DNA of 64,000 bases, from the NCBI GenBank assembly GCA_009760855.2, contig WPIO01000224.1, forward strand, positions 1 to 64,000, written 5' to 3'. A program made the position numbers and the translations under genes. Under the pieces are notes generated by a model, which was not told where the DNA came from, searched no databases, and saw nothing but the letters and a program-made list of their open reading frames with translations. This document shows positions 23,900 to 36,480 of the stretch, piece after piece (the first letter of the stretch is position 1; every line of letters starts with the position of its first letter). This DNA is from Cristatella mucedo (lineage: Eukaryota; Bryozoa; Phylactolaemata; Cristatellidae).

Positions 23900-24740
23900 T
23901 GCACGGCGCGGCCCACTTCGACCGCCCTACTGCACGCGGAAATGGCACTTGTAGCGGGGTCGTCGAGGTCCAACGCATTTAGCTGCAACGGCCGCTGCTG
24001 CGGTTCGCGTCGTACGGGAAGCCGCTGCTGCCGCGCCGAGCTTCGAACTTACCACGCACGCTGCGAGCGCAGCTCACTCAAGCGGCTCCTCCGGATGAGC
24101 CGCCGCCAAGAGGCGCGCGCGCGCCCGTGACTGGCGAGAGCGGAAGAAGCCAGAGCGAGGCGCTGGCGCTCGCCGCAGGAGCGAGCGCCAGCGAAGCGAC
24201 GCGGCCGAACCGGCGGCGGTGGCGGCGGCTCGACGAGAGGCGCTGCGCTTGCTCGGCGGCGGCGGCGGCGGCAGATTATGCCGAGCAGCGGGGGCAGCGG
24301 CGGGAGCGCAGGTTGAGCGGCGGTACGGCCGCCGTGGAGGCGCTGCGACGTCCGCTGAAGCAGCGGCCGAGGGCAAGGCGACTGGGTCTGAAAAGATTCA
24401 GAGAGCTTACCGAGCTTCGCTTTTGCGAAAGAAAAGCCGGTGGCAGGCAGCTAGACCGGCAGGGCGGTCGATCGGCGACGGCGGCGGAGGCGGAGGCGGC
24501 GGGCGAGTCGAAAGCGGTTGGACTGGATGGCGCAGGGGCTGCCGCAGAGCGCCCGCTTGCCGGCGCTCGCTAGCTCTGACGATCGTGCGATTGCGGTCGG
24601 CTGCGGATGCAAATTTCGGAAGGACAGCTTACCTTAGCTCCGATGCACAGGTGGCGCTAGCAGCAGCTTCGCATTAGCGGCTTGTTAGTTTCACGGCAAA
24701 TGTAGCCGCGCGGCAATCGTTCCGCTCGGGCGTCGCCGAG
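23900..24740. other. CpG-rich island 4
   Basis: GC-rich with GGCGGCGG runs (24211-24270, 24478-24502) on which 148- and 152-codon plus ORFs and a 100-codon minus ORF overlap. Their products are Ala/Gly/Arg homopolymer-rich and not recognisable. Confidence 0.55.
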
Positions 24741-25213
24741 GCGCTCGAGATGGGCAGAGGCCGCAAAAAGGCACGCCCGCTCGCCGTGTCTGATGCATTA
24801 CCGCGAAGCGTTCGTCGCCTTCGCAGGAAGTGCGACACGAGAGCCGCGTAAAGTTGGGAGATTTTAAGCTAAGCCTGCTCGTCGGAGACGTAGTAGTATC
24901 GCGCGCGAATGAAGCAAGCCCGCTGGTTTGCGACAGCTAGCGGTGCCTAAGCGATTTCTATGGTTCAAAGCGTCCGCGAGCGGACACAGAGAAGCGAACA
25001 TTGCTAGTCCAATAGCAAACAATATGTCCCACCGCCACGATAGTTCTAAGAATAAGCCGATCCTTGACCTTGAGCAGGCGTGAACAAATTGCAAGAAAAG
25101 TCGCGTTGCATCGGCTGTTTTGATGCATATTTTGCTTAACAGGTAAAGAGCAGCTGTGCGTCCGTCACAGCGAGCCAATTTTAGCTGAGCTGGCGGTCGT
25201 CAGATGTCAGAAG
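24741..25213. other. Unique sequence, nothing recognised
   Basis: Sequence between the island and the LINE-B 5' truncation point, without recognisable content. Confidence 0.35.
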
Positions 25214-26376
25214 TCAAGTCGGGGCTTCTTACCTTGAGAACAACGATCGGTCTGGCAGACGAAGCACTGGCGTGGTTTAAGTCATACTTGTCTGACCGTG
25301 TTCAATCCTTGTCGTGTGGGGGTCAGGTCTCACACACGAGAAGGGTCACCTGTGGAGTCTCTCAAGGGTCTGTACTCGGTCCCTTGCTGTTCTCCATTTA
25401 TACACAATCTCTGGGAAAAGTAATTAAGGCACGTGGAATAGGATATCACCTCTATGCTGACGATACTCAGTTGTATTTGTCATTCTAACCGTCGAAATCT
25501 GCTGCAGCAAATGAGAAATTGAATGCTTGCCTTGCCGATATTCGATCCTGGATGTCGGAAAACCTCCTGAAATTAAATGACGATAAAACCGAACTGCTGC
25601 TCATAGGACACCCTAAGCATGTGGCTGGATTAAAAGGCTTTGCTGTTCTAATGGGTTATGCTATTGTGCGACCATCACCGCGTTCCCGAAATTTAGGTGT
25701 CGTATTCAACAGCTGGCTCAATTTCAAAAGCTTCATTCAGAAGACTGCCTCTATTGCTAGCCATCACATCCAATCCCTATCCAAGATTAGGGGCTGTCTC
25801 CCACAGTGGCATGTAAATAATTTAACTAGCTCTTTAGTTCTGTCTTGGCTTGATTATTGTAATTCCCTTTTGGCTGAGCTGCCAAAGAAAGCTATTATTC
25901 CACTACAGAGGACAATGAATATGGCTGCAAGGCTAGTCTTCAAGTCCCAGCGGTTTGAGCACGTGTCTCCTTTGCTGAAAGAGCTGGGATTGTTAACGGT
26001 TTAGCAAAGAATACAGAGCTAAGTTCTTACGCTGACCCACAAGGCCCGCCACGGCTTGGCTCCTTCGTACCTAGCTGAACTGCTGCATCAGTTTCAGCCT
26101 GTTCGCGCCCTCAGGTCCTGTGTGGACAATAAATTAGCTGTCCCATTCCTCCGCTTAAAGACAGTTGGCGACAGAAGCTTTACCTCTGCAGGTCCTAGAC
26201 TGTGGTACTCGCTTCCACAATTCCTATGCAACGACAACTACTCTGCTACTGCCGACTATGGCACATCCTTTTCAGCGGTCCTGAGCTGCTACTTTAAAGC
26301 TACTAACTCTGCTATGCTTCCCACTTTCTCTTTGTTGCGTGAGACGAAGTCTTTTGGCTACCGAATGCGTACTTAA
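25214..26376 (+). pseudogene. LINE-B reverse transcriptase, partial and broken
   Basis: The enzyme would copy element RNA into DNA at a nicked chromosomal site. Visible blocks in order are the palm entry (ALAWFKSYLSDR), motif B (GVSQGSVLGPLLFS, near 25360), motif C (YADDTQLYLSF, near 25455), the motif D region (LKLNDDKTELLLIG), the thumb (RNLGVVFNSWLNF) and C-terminal tail (LKTVGDRSFTSAGPRLWYSL). In-frame stops interrupt it right after YADDTQLYLSF (about 25486) and after KELGLLTV (about 26002). The two catalytic aspartates of motif C are present, motif A is missing through 5' truncation. It is dead, though less decayed than the other LINE-B copies. Confidence 0.9.
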
Positions 26377-26488
26377 AGCCGCTTAGGATGTGAGTGGGCT
26401 ATACAAAACTCTCCTGCTTAACACCCACACGGTCTTTATTACTTTGTGGAGTTACAGACGGAGATAAGTTACATTGCATTACATTACC
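25214..26488 (+). mobile_element. LINE-B, longest copy (5' truncated)
   Basis: Non-LTR retrotransposon of the CR1/L2 group. The element starts inside the reverse transcriptase (LLTLRTTIGLADEALAWFKS) and runs through motif B, motif C, the thumb and the C-terminal tail to a 3' UTR with CTTTGTGGAGTTACAGACGG and a short TTACATTGCATTAC terminal repeat near 26469-26488. It lacks the linker, endonuclease and first reverse transcriptase blocks. It differs from LINE-A in the protein C terminus (LLRETKSFGYRMRT against FSTAFSGSL) and in the whole 3' UTR. Confidence 0.93.
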
Positions 26489-27419
26489 TGTTCAGCTAAG
26501 CTATAGATGACATTGTGACCTCTATTGTAGGATGGCAGTGCCCGTTGAAGTTAGTTCAACGATAAATTTCTGAAAACATTAGTGCTCCCGTCAACGCGAA
26601 GCTGCGACGTACGAGTACTCGACTTTTGCATTAACTTTTGCATTTTCTGGTCAGAAGCCTGTGTCCCGGCAAGGGAGCCGTCGCCACGGAGCGGCCGTCT
26701 CCCAAGCATGCTGGGAGCGCAGCGAATGTCGCTCAGAGCTCACGGCGAGAAGTGCCGACGACCCATACGATTCAGTAGGAGCACTGAGACTCATTGCGAT
26801 GGCCTTCACCTCTCTCAGTTGACCGATTTGAAGCTGGAGCGCTGAAAGAATGCCTCCCGGGAGGGTGGAAGTAAGGCGTGCCACTAGCAACGTGCCACGG
26901 ACGCATCAGATCGTGCCTCTGCACATGTCTGGTGCTGTGACGGGGTGCGAGACCTACTAGCAGTTTACTGCGGCTCCTCACCCACAAAATTTAAGGGTGT
27001 CTATTTGGCGAATTAACTGCTTGCTATTAGGCCGACCCGATGGTGCTCTCGCAGTCAGGCTTTTCCTGGCAATGGCCAAGTTAAAATTTCGAATCTACGC
27101 TTGGACGAACGTCGTGCGACTCGCGGTACACTCTGCCAAGTAGCCCGACACAGCAATGAGTGTCCTTGATGCATTCAATAGCTCGGGAAGGTTAGAATCC
27201 TCGAATCTCTTTTGAATTAGGATTGAGCTAAAGTCCACGGTAGTCATGCAAGGGCCTTCATTTTTATGCTCCACGAAAGGATGCACGCAGCTGCATGCCG
27301 AACTCACCAGAAGGTACGCACGGAATAATAATGCGTTCGCAGTACTCAGTAAAAAGCACCGACCGTAATTCGGCTCCGCGAAATCTGGCTTCGGGAGCGT
27401 GAACTGATAGCATACAACA
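26489..27419. other. Unique sequence, nothing recognised
   Basis: No supported gene. Confidence 0.35.
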
Positions 27420-27577
27420 CTATAAAGATGATTCGTATGCAATAAGGCGCAATAAGAGAACGTAATATGTATTCAAGCCCTTCACTAATGACATCGGGGG
27501 TCGAGCCCACGACCTCGGTCATCGAATTCATTCACATTGACCTTGGTTTGAAGTCAGCACCCTAACAACTCGGCGAA
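27420..27577 (-). mobile_element. SINE-1 copy, diverged
   Basis: On the minus strand: CGAGTTGTTAGGGTGCTGAC (decayed A-box region), GAGGTCGTGGGCTCGACCCC (B-box region), then GTGAAGGGCTTGAATACATA and the tail. Block order and spacing fit SINE-1, but the outer tail stem is lost. Confidence 0.7.
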
Positions 27578-27998
27578 GCCAGCGTATCTCAGGAGCTGTG
27601 AAGTTTTTTCTCTCGTGCATTTCGGCGACACGATTCGAGGTTCAAGTAGATGTCGCCGAACAATCAAACCGCGGAGGCACGACTCAACACGATTCCACCA
27701 CTCTTTTGTCGAGCTCGTTACCAGCCAGGGCCTTTCACTCTCGCTCTCTCTCTTTAGATGCTCATTGCGTCATTTCGACGTGCTGACTGGTCATGTGAGC
27801 AACGCCATTTTGCATGCCTCCATCTTTGCAGAAATGCTCATCGCCTTGCCCTGCCAGGGGAACTGACGCCAGCTGAGCACGCGACGTGTAAATGTTCCGG
27901 AAGTGTGTGAGACGATTTGGGAGACGAGCGCATAAATGCCATAGAAATAGGGCTCGCCAGATGCGAATCCGACGCCAGTCTCTTTCCGGTCTTATTGG

Positions 27999-28301
27999 TT
28001 GCCAGCTATATTAGAGCCCGAGCCGTCCGCTACAGGCAACACTGAAAGTGAAAGTCAAAGTTTTGAGAGTTTTGAGCATTTTTCTGGCGATTCGGGCTTC
28101 CGAGATTTCCGCTCCTCGCAAAATAATTTGGGGTTGGATATCTTGCGTGGTGTCTTTCTTAAGATCGCTATACGCAATCGAAAAGACAGAGGAACGAGCT
28201 TAAAGCTTGAAAAGTGTGAATCGCAAGGTGTGGATCGAGCTGTGCGATTGTTTAATATGATTGTGCGATCCTTGTGGATCGCATCAAGCCAAGTCGGTTG
28301 A
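27999..28301 (+). other. Open frame of 100 codons, unknown
   Basis: Open frame without ATG start (it begins at an in-frame TTG) encoding an acidic Ser/Glu/Phe-rich stretch (SESQSFESFEHFSGDSGFRD) followed by a basic part (IRNRKDRGTSLKLEKCES). Composition looks more protein-like than the CpG-island ORFs. I do not recognise it, and no splice sites were convincing. Chance is a real possibility. Confidence 0.15.
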
Positions 28302-28554
28302 AACCCGTGCGGTCCATTTGACTTAATGTGACACTAGATAGCAATGTTAACTTTGTAACTTGGTCCTGACGTCGCAGCCAATATCAATATCGAGCTTATA
28401 GTAGCATTCTACCCCATCGCTCAGGTGCTTCACGGAGCTTTAATTGTAATACTTACGACGCAGATGTCCTGCACACTGCACACTGCACACAAATATCTGC
28501 GAGAAAAACGGTGCCCCGTACGGTCAATCAGTGTCTTTACTTCTCAAGTCACAC

Positions 28555-28752
28555 ATGGCTGACAATTCAAGAAGAGAACTCGCAAAGATGCAACTGTTGG
28601 TCCTCGTTCTCGCTACACTCATCTTGATTGCCTCGACTGCATGTAGTATGGGGACCGACGGCGTCTGCTTTGTCGCGAGTACTGTAGCCAGCCACCTGCA
28701 CTTGTGGGTATCGTTCAGCATCAGTCTCACAATTTTCGGCAGAAATTTTTGA
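28555..28752 (+). CDS. Possible small secreted or membrane peptide exon
   Basis: Open frame of 65 codons from ATG at 28555, with a second ATG at 28588. From the second methionine the sequence has the shape of a signal peptide: a long aliphatic core (LLVLVLATLILIA) then small residues STACS, a plausible signal peptidase site. The rest is short, with one more hydrophobic stretch near the end (WVSFSISLTIF). It could be a first exon that splices away after the signal peptide, or chance. No promoter element or polyadenylation signal was identified, and no homology is claimed. Confidence 0.25.
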   Translation: MADNSRRELAKMQLLVLVLATLILIASTACSMGTDGVCFVASTVASHLHLWVSFSISLTIFGRNF

Positions 28753-30490
28753 ACTCAACTTCTGCTGTTAAAAATTCAATTCTTGGATAGTGCCCGCACT
28801 CTTAAAATAGGAGCGCTCCAGCGACCCAATCGGAGGTTGATGAGAAAGTGTGCTGCTAGAAGAAAACTGTGACTTGAGACTCCCGCTTGGTGGTCATGAG
28901 ACCGCTGCCCCCTTTGCTCGCATGTCCGTTTGACGGCTATGTGTTAGTTGAAAGATGTGTTCCGAAGGCCGCTTAGCTTCATAGCTTCAGAAACTTGCTG
29001 CACGTCCGGACGGACGATCTTGCCAATCCATTGTCGATTATACTCACGCCACTCTGCACTGTCCCACTAGCCGAGATGAGGCTACGGCCCTTCAGAGTTC
29101 TCAGCATCTGCAGATTATTTGTATACTTCTAGGCACCATCGAGCTCACTGTGGAGATTCCATTCGCAGACTTTTTTTGTACTGAAACTTTGGTGTCGAAA
29201 CATTCACGAGCTTCGTTGGCTCCAAACTTTGGAACCGTCGCGTGCACGTGCATTTCAAGCATCGCTCCAGTCATTTATCTAGATAAGAAATCCTGCAGCC
29301 TCATTCTAACGGTCCTCCGCTCCACTCGATGTCCTGCCTGTCCGTCAAACTCGGCGCCCGCCTACTCTCATGAGCTTTTCTAGGCGAATCGAATGCGTCG
29401 GCTGAGGCTGAGGGGGCACACAACTCCGCACGGGTACGCACTTATCGGACGGGGGGCTGGCGGCTGGCGGGCCACGATTACTGGATCGACAGGAAGTAGG
29501 TAGCTGTCTCTCCAGGATCCTCAGCGGGGAGAGTGGGCAGCTGCGACTGCGTCGCCAGAATCACCTGGGATGTATGTCTGTCTGCGCAAAGAAACCTAGC
29601 AAGCAAGCGGCGGAGTATGAGCTCAGTGAGGTTCGCAAGACTTTCTCTTACTTTGGATTGCTGAGACCGGCGCTCGCCCACGCGGCCGGAAGTGGGACGC
29701 CAGCCTGCGGTCCGGTGCGGTCCGTGCGCTTGAACGGATCGCCGAGTAAATAGGCGACCGCGAAGACGTGTCCGCTGCCGCGCGTGACTGCTGATGACCG
29801 CTCGCAGTCGTTCGCGCTCCTCCTTCCCGAAAGCCGGACCGCCGCTCGCGCGCCTCTGGCCAGATGGCTTCCGGGAAGGCTCGAGCGGCGGAGCACTCCG
29901 GAAGCGGCGGCTCCTGGCGATTGCCGTGCTCCCAGCGAGAGCGGCGAGCGGACGCCGGAGCACTACTCGGGCGGGGCGCGCGCTGGTTGCTTCCGTTAGA
30001 CGTACCTCCGAAGATCTGACTCCGAAAGAGCGAGCGAGCTACTCCGGAAAGCGCGCTCAAGAATGCGATCCCTTTTTTGAAAATTTCAAAAGACGGCTGC
30101 TCAGTAGCGCGCCTTCGGCGAAAGTTCGCTCGCTCTCTACACGGGGTGCGCGCACCTTTTTCTAGGTGAAGCGGTCAAGATAGATAGGCTTCCGTGAGAG
30201 CTCTTCTTAAGCGAGAGGCAGGCTCTCTGTTAGTCTGGATTGGCATTTCGCGTAAGACCTCGAGAGCCTCTGCATTGAATTTCAAACACCTTTCTTCTCG
30301 CCCTTTGTCTTTTCCTCTTAACCCGCCCTAGCCACCAAGCAATAGCAAAGAGGTGTAGCTCTCTATCGAGTAGAAATCGAAAGCCGCTGAGAGTTCAAAA
30401 GATATAAAGAAATATGCCTGGAGTCAATACTGACATGAAGGGCTTGAGTAGTCTTGTCGAAAACCAAGCGTTCTCTCAACCGAAAAGCAT
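28753..30490. other. Unique sequence, moderately CpG-rich at about 29680-30060
   Basis: The CpG-rich part carries overlapping ORFs on both strands (161 and 145 codons minus, 123 plus), none recognisable. Confidence 0.35.
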
Positions 30491-33400
30491 CTAGCGCCAC
30501 TTTGATAATTGCTGCCACTCTCGCAACCTTTTATTGAGATCGTTACCCCAGTTTGAGATCGCAACGTCGGGGCTGACTTGATGCACGGAGAGTTTCACCA
30601 GTACAGGAAAACTGTATACGTGTCTCCGTCCGCAACGGATAAAAGCTGGGACGACGAATGAGGGTTTCTTCTCATCGGGTGGCTTCCGTAATGCTGGCCA
30701 AGCAATGGAGCCACAGATCCGCAACTAGATAGAACAGGAATATGCTTGTGCGTGGAGTCTTGTATGCAGTCGGGAGCGTTTCGAGGGCACCCTGCCGCTT
30801 GAATGGCGTCGCGTCCGCCCTCAGCTGCCGGCTCTGCCGAATAGTCTCTGAACGACCTACAGAGATATTCGCTGGCCATCGAAAGGAATTATCACGTGGC
30901 TCATTACCGTGCCAGATTTTCGTACGATTAAAACCTCGAGAGCCACTTCGGTGCACGGAATAATAAATATATCGTCTAACGTAGATGGGATGTCGTTTCC
31001 CTCGTCCTCCGATGGGTCGGTGACGGAGCCAGGTGGTGGGGAGGCAATTCGCCCCCGCCCCCGTCATGGACAGAGGAAAATACCCATATCGTGGGACAAA
31101 TTGTCCAAGGCCTTGAAGACGCAAGAGACCTCTGCCACTCAACCTCAAAATACTGTCTCCGACCCTGCGAGGCATTACAACCTTGAAGGGCCCTAGCGCG
31201 TCACCACGTATAGTAGAAACACATTCGCTAACTAATAGCCGCATTGCCAGAACAATAGGCAACACTTCTCGCTCGTGTTTAGCTTTAGCCCAACGGTTTT
31301 GCAGCTGAGCTGTTTTTATAAAATCTTTGTGTTGCGGTACCCGCCACGAATGTAGGATAATCCCGAGCCTAATTTTTTTTGCGGTGCGCTTTCATCCTCT
31401 ACCTTTACGAACTGCGTAACCAGACGCAGCTTTTTGTCAATTACGTGATCTATCTTCTTGCAAGGTCACCGTGTAAAGGACGCATTGAACTCTACGTCTG
31501 CCACGGCTGTGGTCAAAGGTCAAAGCTGACTTTTCCGTTCACTCGTGTGACTGGTTTCATTTGTGCTGACGAATTTCAGGATTCGCACTCTGACCCAGGT
31601 CAAAGAATTGACGTATCTGTGTGGTGCGAACAATTCTCAACCGCGCCGAGTCCCTAGACTCCCGATACTATCCCAGACGCATTTCCTCACGAGTGGAGCG
31701 CTTCGCCTAAATACACAATATCCCTCTATTCTGGAATTTCCGGCACGCCCACAGCATGTTGAAAATGTGACTACCACGACGGTATTGATGGCACGCAGCT
31801 CTGAATCTGCAGCAATCTCTTCAGCTTCAGACCCGTTGACGTTGAACAAGAAGCCAGAGAAAATAATTATTGGGGAGTACTCGTGAGTTGGAATGAGTGC
31901 TTCGTGCCAAAGTAGCAACTCGCATCGCACATATATTATCTGAAAGAATCGGCACTTTTAACTCAAGTGGCGATTCTACTAAACACGCACTTCTCAAACT
32001 ACAACGTATGAGGAGACTTGTGGGGTTTTAAAATGATCAGAACAATTTCTGTAATTGTTGCGATGACGTATTAAAAGATCATTGCTGACTACGTATTATA
32101 GAGTCAAGTTAGCTTAGTGACTTGTATGAAAAAAATTGCTTACCTTGAAGCTTGCTAAAGGTTCGATATTCAGTTAGGCATGAGTATCCATTTCTTGGAC
32201 AGCTTTGGCTACATGGCTCAGCGTATGTTGATTATAAGGAAAGATTTCTTACTGGAAACTTTCAGTTATACCGGACTAATAATTAAGTGCAAAGTAGCAC
32301 GGTACATGTTTTACTGAGGGCAAACTGGCAGCAGTAGAAAAGAGCTCTGCTGCGATTTAACCCGAGGGATTGACTCTCGGTTACGGATGACCATCCGGAC
32401 ACGATTAGCTGACACGCGGTCTTTAACATCGTTTTCCGTCAGCTGGAGATATCAAACTACCTCTTTTTTCGGATTTTAATGGTCAAACTTGAGCGCACGG
32501 ACACAATGTTCTGACGTAACTCGGCTTGCACCTACTTTCAGTCATCAGCATTTTAAGCGTTACAGTGAGTGAGCTTTTTGGAATCACCTGAGTATTCAAG
32601 AGACTTTCGGTTTGGTTTTTCTTTCAAATATCTACTGGGAATTTTCTACTTCAAGCGGAAGATTCCCAAGCAAATGTGCAAGAGACTTGAAGAAGGTATA
32701 GTATTTTTTGAGACATTTAATGTATACTTAGATGGATCAACATCTGCAACGACTAACCAATCTAGATAAGGATTAGGAATTAGGTGAAATCAAGCCTAAA
32801 AAAACCAATGTTCGACTTGAAAGGAAGCTTGTCAAAATGTCCTGAAATTTTTGGTCAGATCTCTCAATTGTGCTCTTCATAATTCAAATACAGAGAGTTT
32901 GTTGAAAAGTAATAAGCACGAATTGCAACAATACGGCCTATCCGAACGTTCTCACGACATTCTGTCTCTGATCTTTCCTGCAATTGGAACACCACTAGAC
33001 TGATTCGTATTTCATCGTTTCTCTTTCGTAATGGCTATTTATAAAAAATCATAGGCGCACATAGTTATTTTTGCTTTTACTTAGACTCCTCAGGTACTTA
33101 CCAGTTTATCGTATTCAGCTTTCTCGTGCTAACATAACAAAGATATATACGAACGTCTCACAAAGCTATTCATTGATCCCTGAATAAAAGGGCCGTCTGC
33201 ATCAACATACCTCTAATGGCATCATTCGCAACAACTCGAAAACAGATAACTGCAAATAGTAGGAAAAAACTTAAGGGTAAATTGCAAATTAAAGTAAATT
33301 GCGAAGTAAATTGCGTTCTCTTCTATGGATAAAACTTATGGAAAGACGCGTGCTTTCTTAAAACTAACAATCACGAGCTTCGCGTACCGGGTGAAATTGA

Positions 33401-33544
33401 AGACGCACGCCTAAACTGGTTGGCAGCTGTGTCGACTAAGTGTCAGTGGTGATCTGTCACCGCAGCAATGGCTTTGGCAGAAGGAATCAGGTGGCGTTTA
33501 GTCAAGTCCTTAACTTCCTTACCCGGAACGTCCCCATCCTAATT
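30491..33544. other. Unique sequence, AT-rich from about 31930
   Basis: Holds a 197-codon minus ORF (30672-31265) overlapped by a 95-codon plus ORF (30909-31196), and a 107-codon plus ORF (31563-31886) followed by GTGAGT at 31884. None has a recognisable motif. No repeat family was seen over about 3 kb, the longest repeat-free stretch in the window. Confidence 0.35.
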
Positions 33545-34112
33545 GTCACATCATGCCACTTCTCACCGACCTGCACTGGCTACTAGTCCATAATGCATGG
33601 ACTTCTTGGCCTTGTCAATCACCTTTAGGTTCCTTCCTTCTTTGGATTCAGTCTGCCAATCAGATCTACTCCCCAACCAGGCAAAGCATTTCTCTACCCA
33701 CTTTTAGGAATCTAACTTCTTAATGATACCTTGTACAAATTTCAAATCCTTTGGAGATTGCGCCTTTAGTTCGTACGCTCCCGAAATCCAGGAACTCACT
33801 CCCGACTTACGTCACGACATCTCTTGACTTGTTCACATTTAAAAAGTAACTACGAACGCATCCATTTATCACAGCATTCAGCGGGTCCCTCTGATTCGTC
33901 CTCTGTGTGCTTATGCGTGCTGAAACTGCACATGCCAAACTCGAATGCTAGCCCTGTGCATGTCACCCTATCCATGCTATTCTTATTGTTTATCGAGCAC
34001 AATACCACTAACCTTTCGATTGTGCTCCCTTTGCAGCAAATGTATGGTGCCTAGAAAGAAACTGAGCTCTCTCAGGACCCTAAATACATCGCATCATTAT
34101 TATTATCAATTA
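33545..34112 (+). mobile_element. LINE-A 3' fragment, decayed
   Basis: Starts at the TGTCACATCATGCCACTTCT point (HITPLLADLHW block) and runs through the C-terminal region and the 3' UTR with GCACATGCC...GCTAGCCCTGTGCAT to a decayed hairpin (GTGCCTAGAAAGAAACTGAG) and ATTATTATTATC. Frames are heavily broken. Confidence 0.85.
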
Positions 34113-36329
34113 GATGCTTGCCCCAAGGTCGAGAGGCATAATCAGTTGACGCTCGTTCGCCAGCCTTTAGAACAATGAAGGCTGGGCAGCGCCTGTCATC
34201 AGCATCGCCGATCGAAATATTCCGAAAGCCGAAAACAACGCGTCGCGAGCGATGCATGTCTATATCCGGTGTACAAATCCGCCCCATAATCGTCGAACAC
34301 CGTTGTCAAACTTGTCATTGAACCAGCCTCCAGCCAGCTGGTCACTTGTGGCTGCCAAAGACATAGATCCGTACCGTGTGTAGACATGGAAATATTACTC
34401 GGGCAAAATTGAAAATTAAGCCGGATTTTTTGCACTTTCACTTTCACGCGGTAAGAGAAACTGAAGAATCTCGGAAAAGCAGCAACAAAAAAAAAGAAGA
34501 GCGTCTCGGTCGGTGCAAGCAGCGCGCCGAACGAGACGCTCTTCTTTTCTCCAAGAGCACGAGTCGAGGCGAGATAGTTGTAGACTGCGTATTTTCATAG
34601 CAGACAAATATTTCAATACGTCCGCGGCTGTGCAGTAGCACTCTCCTCGGAAGTCTTCATGGTGACGTTGCCTAGCGAGTAAAGTAAGCCGATGCGTCAG
34701 CGAAGAGGTGCATCGGTCGAGAAATGCTTAGTACTTTTGTAAGAGCGAATTTTTTGCACCTGAACTTTGAGGTGCCAATTAGCTCGTCGACTGCGAGGTC
34801 CGACCACTCACATAAATGTCTCTACATTCCATTAATTTGGTTTTCCTATGTGAAATAAACACGTCTCGGGCTTTCTGTTGTACAATCCACTCCTCCAAAA
34901 CACTTCAATGTGAGTAGTACCTCCAACTACTATCTATCCCTGTTCTGGCCGAGCCTTTAATCACTTTAACGTTAAGCATAGAACTCCCTGACGACTATTG
35001 ATACGGTGGTGAATTTCCTAATTCGATTAAATTAAGAGGCCAAGCTGAACATTACCCCTTTACTTTCCTTCTTTTACTCGTGTACTCTTTTAGCGCTAAC
35101 CAGTGCATGCCTAGGCACATTTCAAAGGAAGCCTTAAGACGTCTAAGAGTATGCTTAGCCCCTCTTAATTCACAGTACGCACAGACGGGGCTGCTTTCTA
35201 AACGATGCCTCAAATATTCGGGCCACACTGAGTACCCACAGGGTTGTAATCAGCTCGTAGGTTTGTCTCGGCCTTTAGAGGCGCTCGGCTGCTCTGCCCT
35301 GAGTTATCGCAGTTGAAATATCGCACGAACGGCTCTTTAAAGTGCTATAAGATTTGTAGTGCTTCCCAATCGTATTCGAAGTGTATAACTGAAGTGCATC
35401 GAAGGATTACTGAAAAGAAACATCTAGAATCTACAGTGTGCTATATGAAGCACACCGTCGTCTATCTCCTCAGACAATGCGTGCCTAAACTGGTCGTGAT
35501 GCCATGTGAGCAGAGCATAGTAGCATTAAGAGTGTCACGGCGTCCTAGAATGACCAGACTTCATAGCCGAAGCTTTAAATATCACGGCTAGAGAAGAGAT
35601 TACTCGGAGTTATAGTCGAGCAAGGTTTCATGCTTAGACGAGCTTACAATGCAATTACTATCTTCAGGTGGGCATTTTAAATCAATTAGAAAAGGTACTC
35701 CGATCCACTCGATAGCAGGGCCACCATTTAGTGGCCGACGAAGTGAGATGGCTTCGCACCACACCTACGTTTCCGTCGGTTGATTTTGAAGGGTGCGAAC
35801 GAGAGAATGCGTTCGAGCAGAGAGCACCTATGATTAATTCTTGGAAAATAGAGCGGATGGCTATAAGAAAGACACACGCGCTGTTGCCAAGAGATGAATG
35901 CTCTCTGAAGACGAATGACTTGCTTAAATCAGCAGCTACTTGAATGGCGTACTTATTTGTCACTTTAAATCCGCCACCCACTACAACTCTTAGGTTACTT
36001 CACTGTTCATGTTGCACATGTGTCTTCGCTAATCGTTAAAAACAGATTTTAGCTAGTATTTGAGCGCATTTATCGATTCGACTTGATGCGACCTCGTATT
36101 TTCTTGTTAGAGTTACTAAACGACTGGCGGTCATTTATCTTGCACGCGTACGTACGTAGCGGAAATCTTGCCTTAGAGGACTGTGACTTGTCAGATTTCT
36201 TGGCAGCTCGAAAGAAGAGCGCTCAACGAAAATAGATTGGCGAACTGAAGCATTCCAAGCTTCACGTTCGCCGAGCACCGACGAGCACCGGCTGCAGCGA
36301 GCCGACTAGGATGACACCCAATGAGAGCG
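34113..36329. other. Unique sequence with one perfect hairpin
   Basis: Apart from the hairpin at 34492-34548 nothing is recognised; ORFs up to 92-99 codons (35313-35591 plus, 35682-35981 minus) lack motifs. Confidence 0.35.
34492..34548. repeat. Perfect 17-bp inverted repeat (hairpin)
   Basis: Arms AAAAGAAGAGCGTCTCG (34492-34508) and its exact reverse complement (34532-34548) enclose a 23-nt spacer that itself contains TCGG/CCGA, so the stem can extend inward past one mismatch. As RNA it would form a stable hairpin on either strand. Confidence 0.9.
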
Positions 36330-36480
36330 GCTGGACTAGAGGCTTTGCTCTTCTAATAGGTGATGCCGTAGTGCTAGCATTACCTTGTGCTCAAGGTGTA
36401 TGTGTCCTATTTGACAGCTGCCTAAATTTGGAAAGCTTCGTTAAGAAGACTGCTTCCACAGCTAGCCATCACGTCCAATT
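36330..36480 (+). mobile_element. LINE-B fragment, left half (split by LINE-A)
   Basis: GGCTTTGCTCTTCTAATAGG, TGACAGCTGCCTAAATTTGG and GCTAGCCATCACGTCCAA align with LINE-B bases 25637-25772. The alignment breaks at CCAAT and resumes at 36990. Confidence 0.85.

Noticed and set aside
30672-31265. 197-codon minus ORF and 95-codon plus ORF over the same bases
   Set aside because: No motif on either strand and no way to choose between them.
31563-31886. 107-codon ORF ending at a GTGAGT donor-like site, and a nearby frame reading VVRTILNRAESLDSRYYPRR
   Set aside because: The second frame recalls a short motif of some retroelement polymerases, but it is too short and is followed by stops; no supporting domain before or after.
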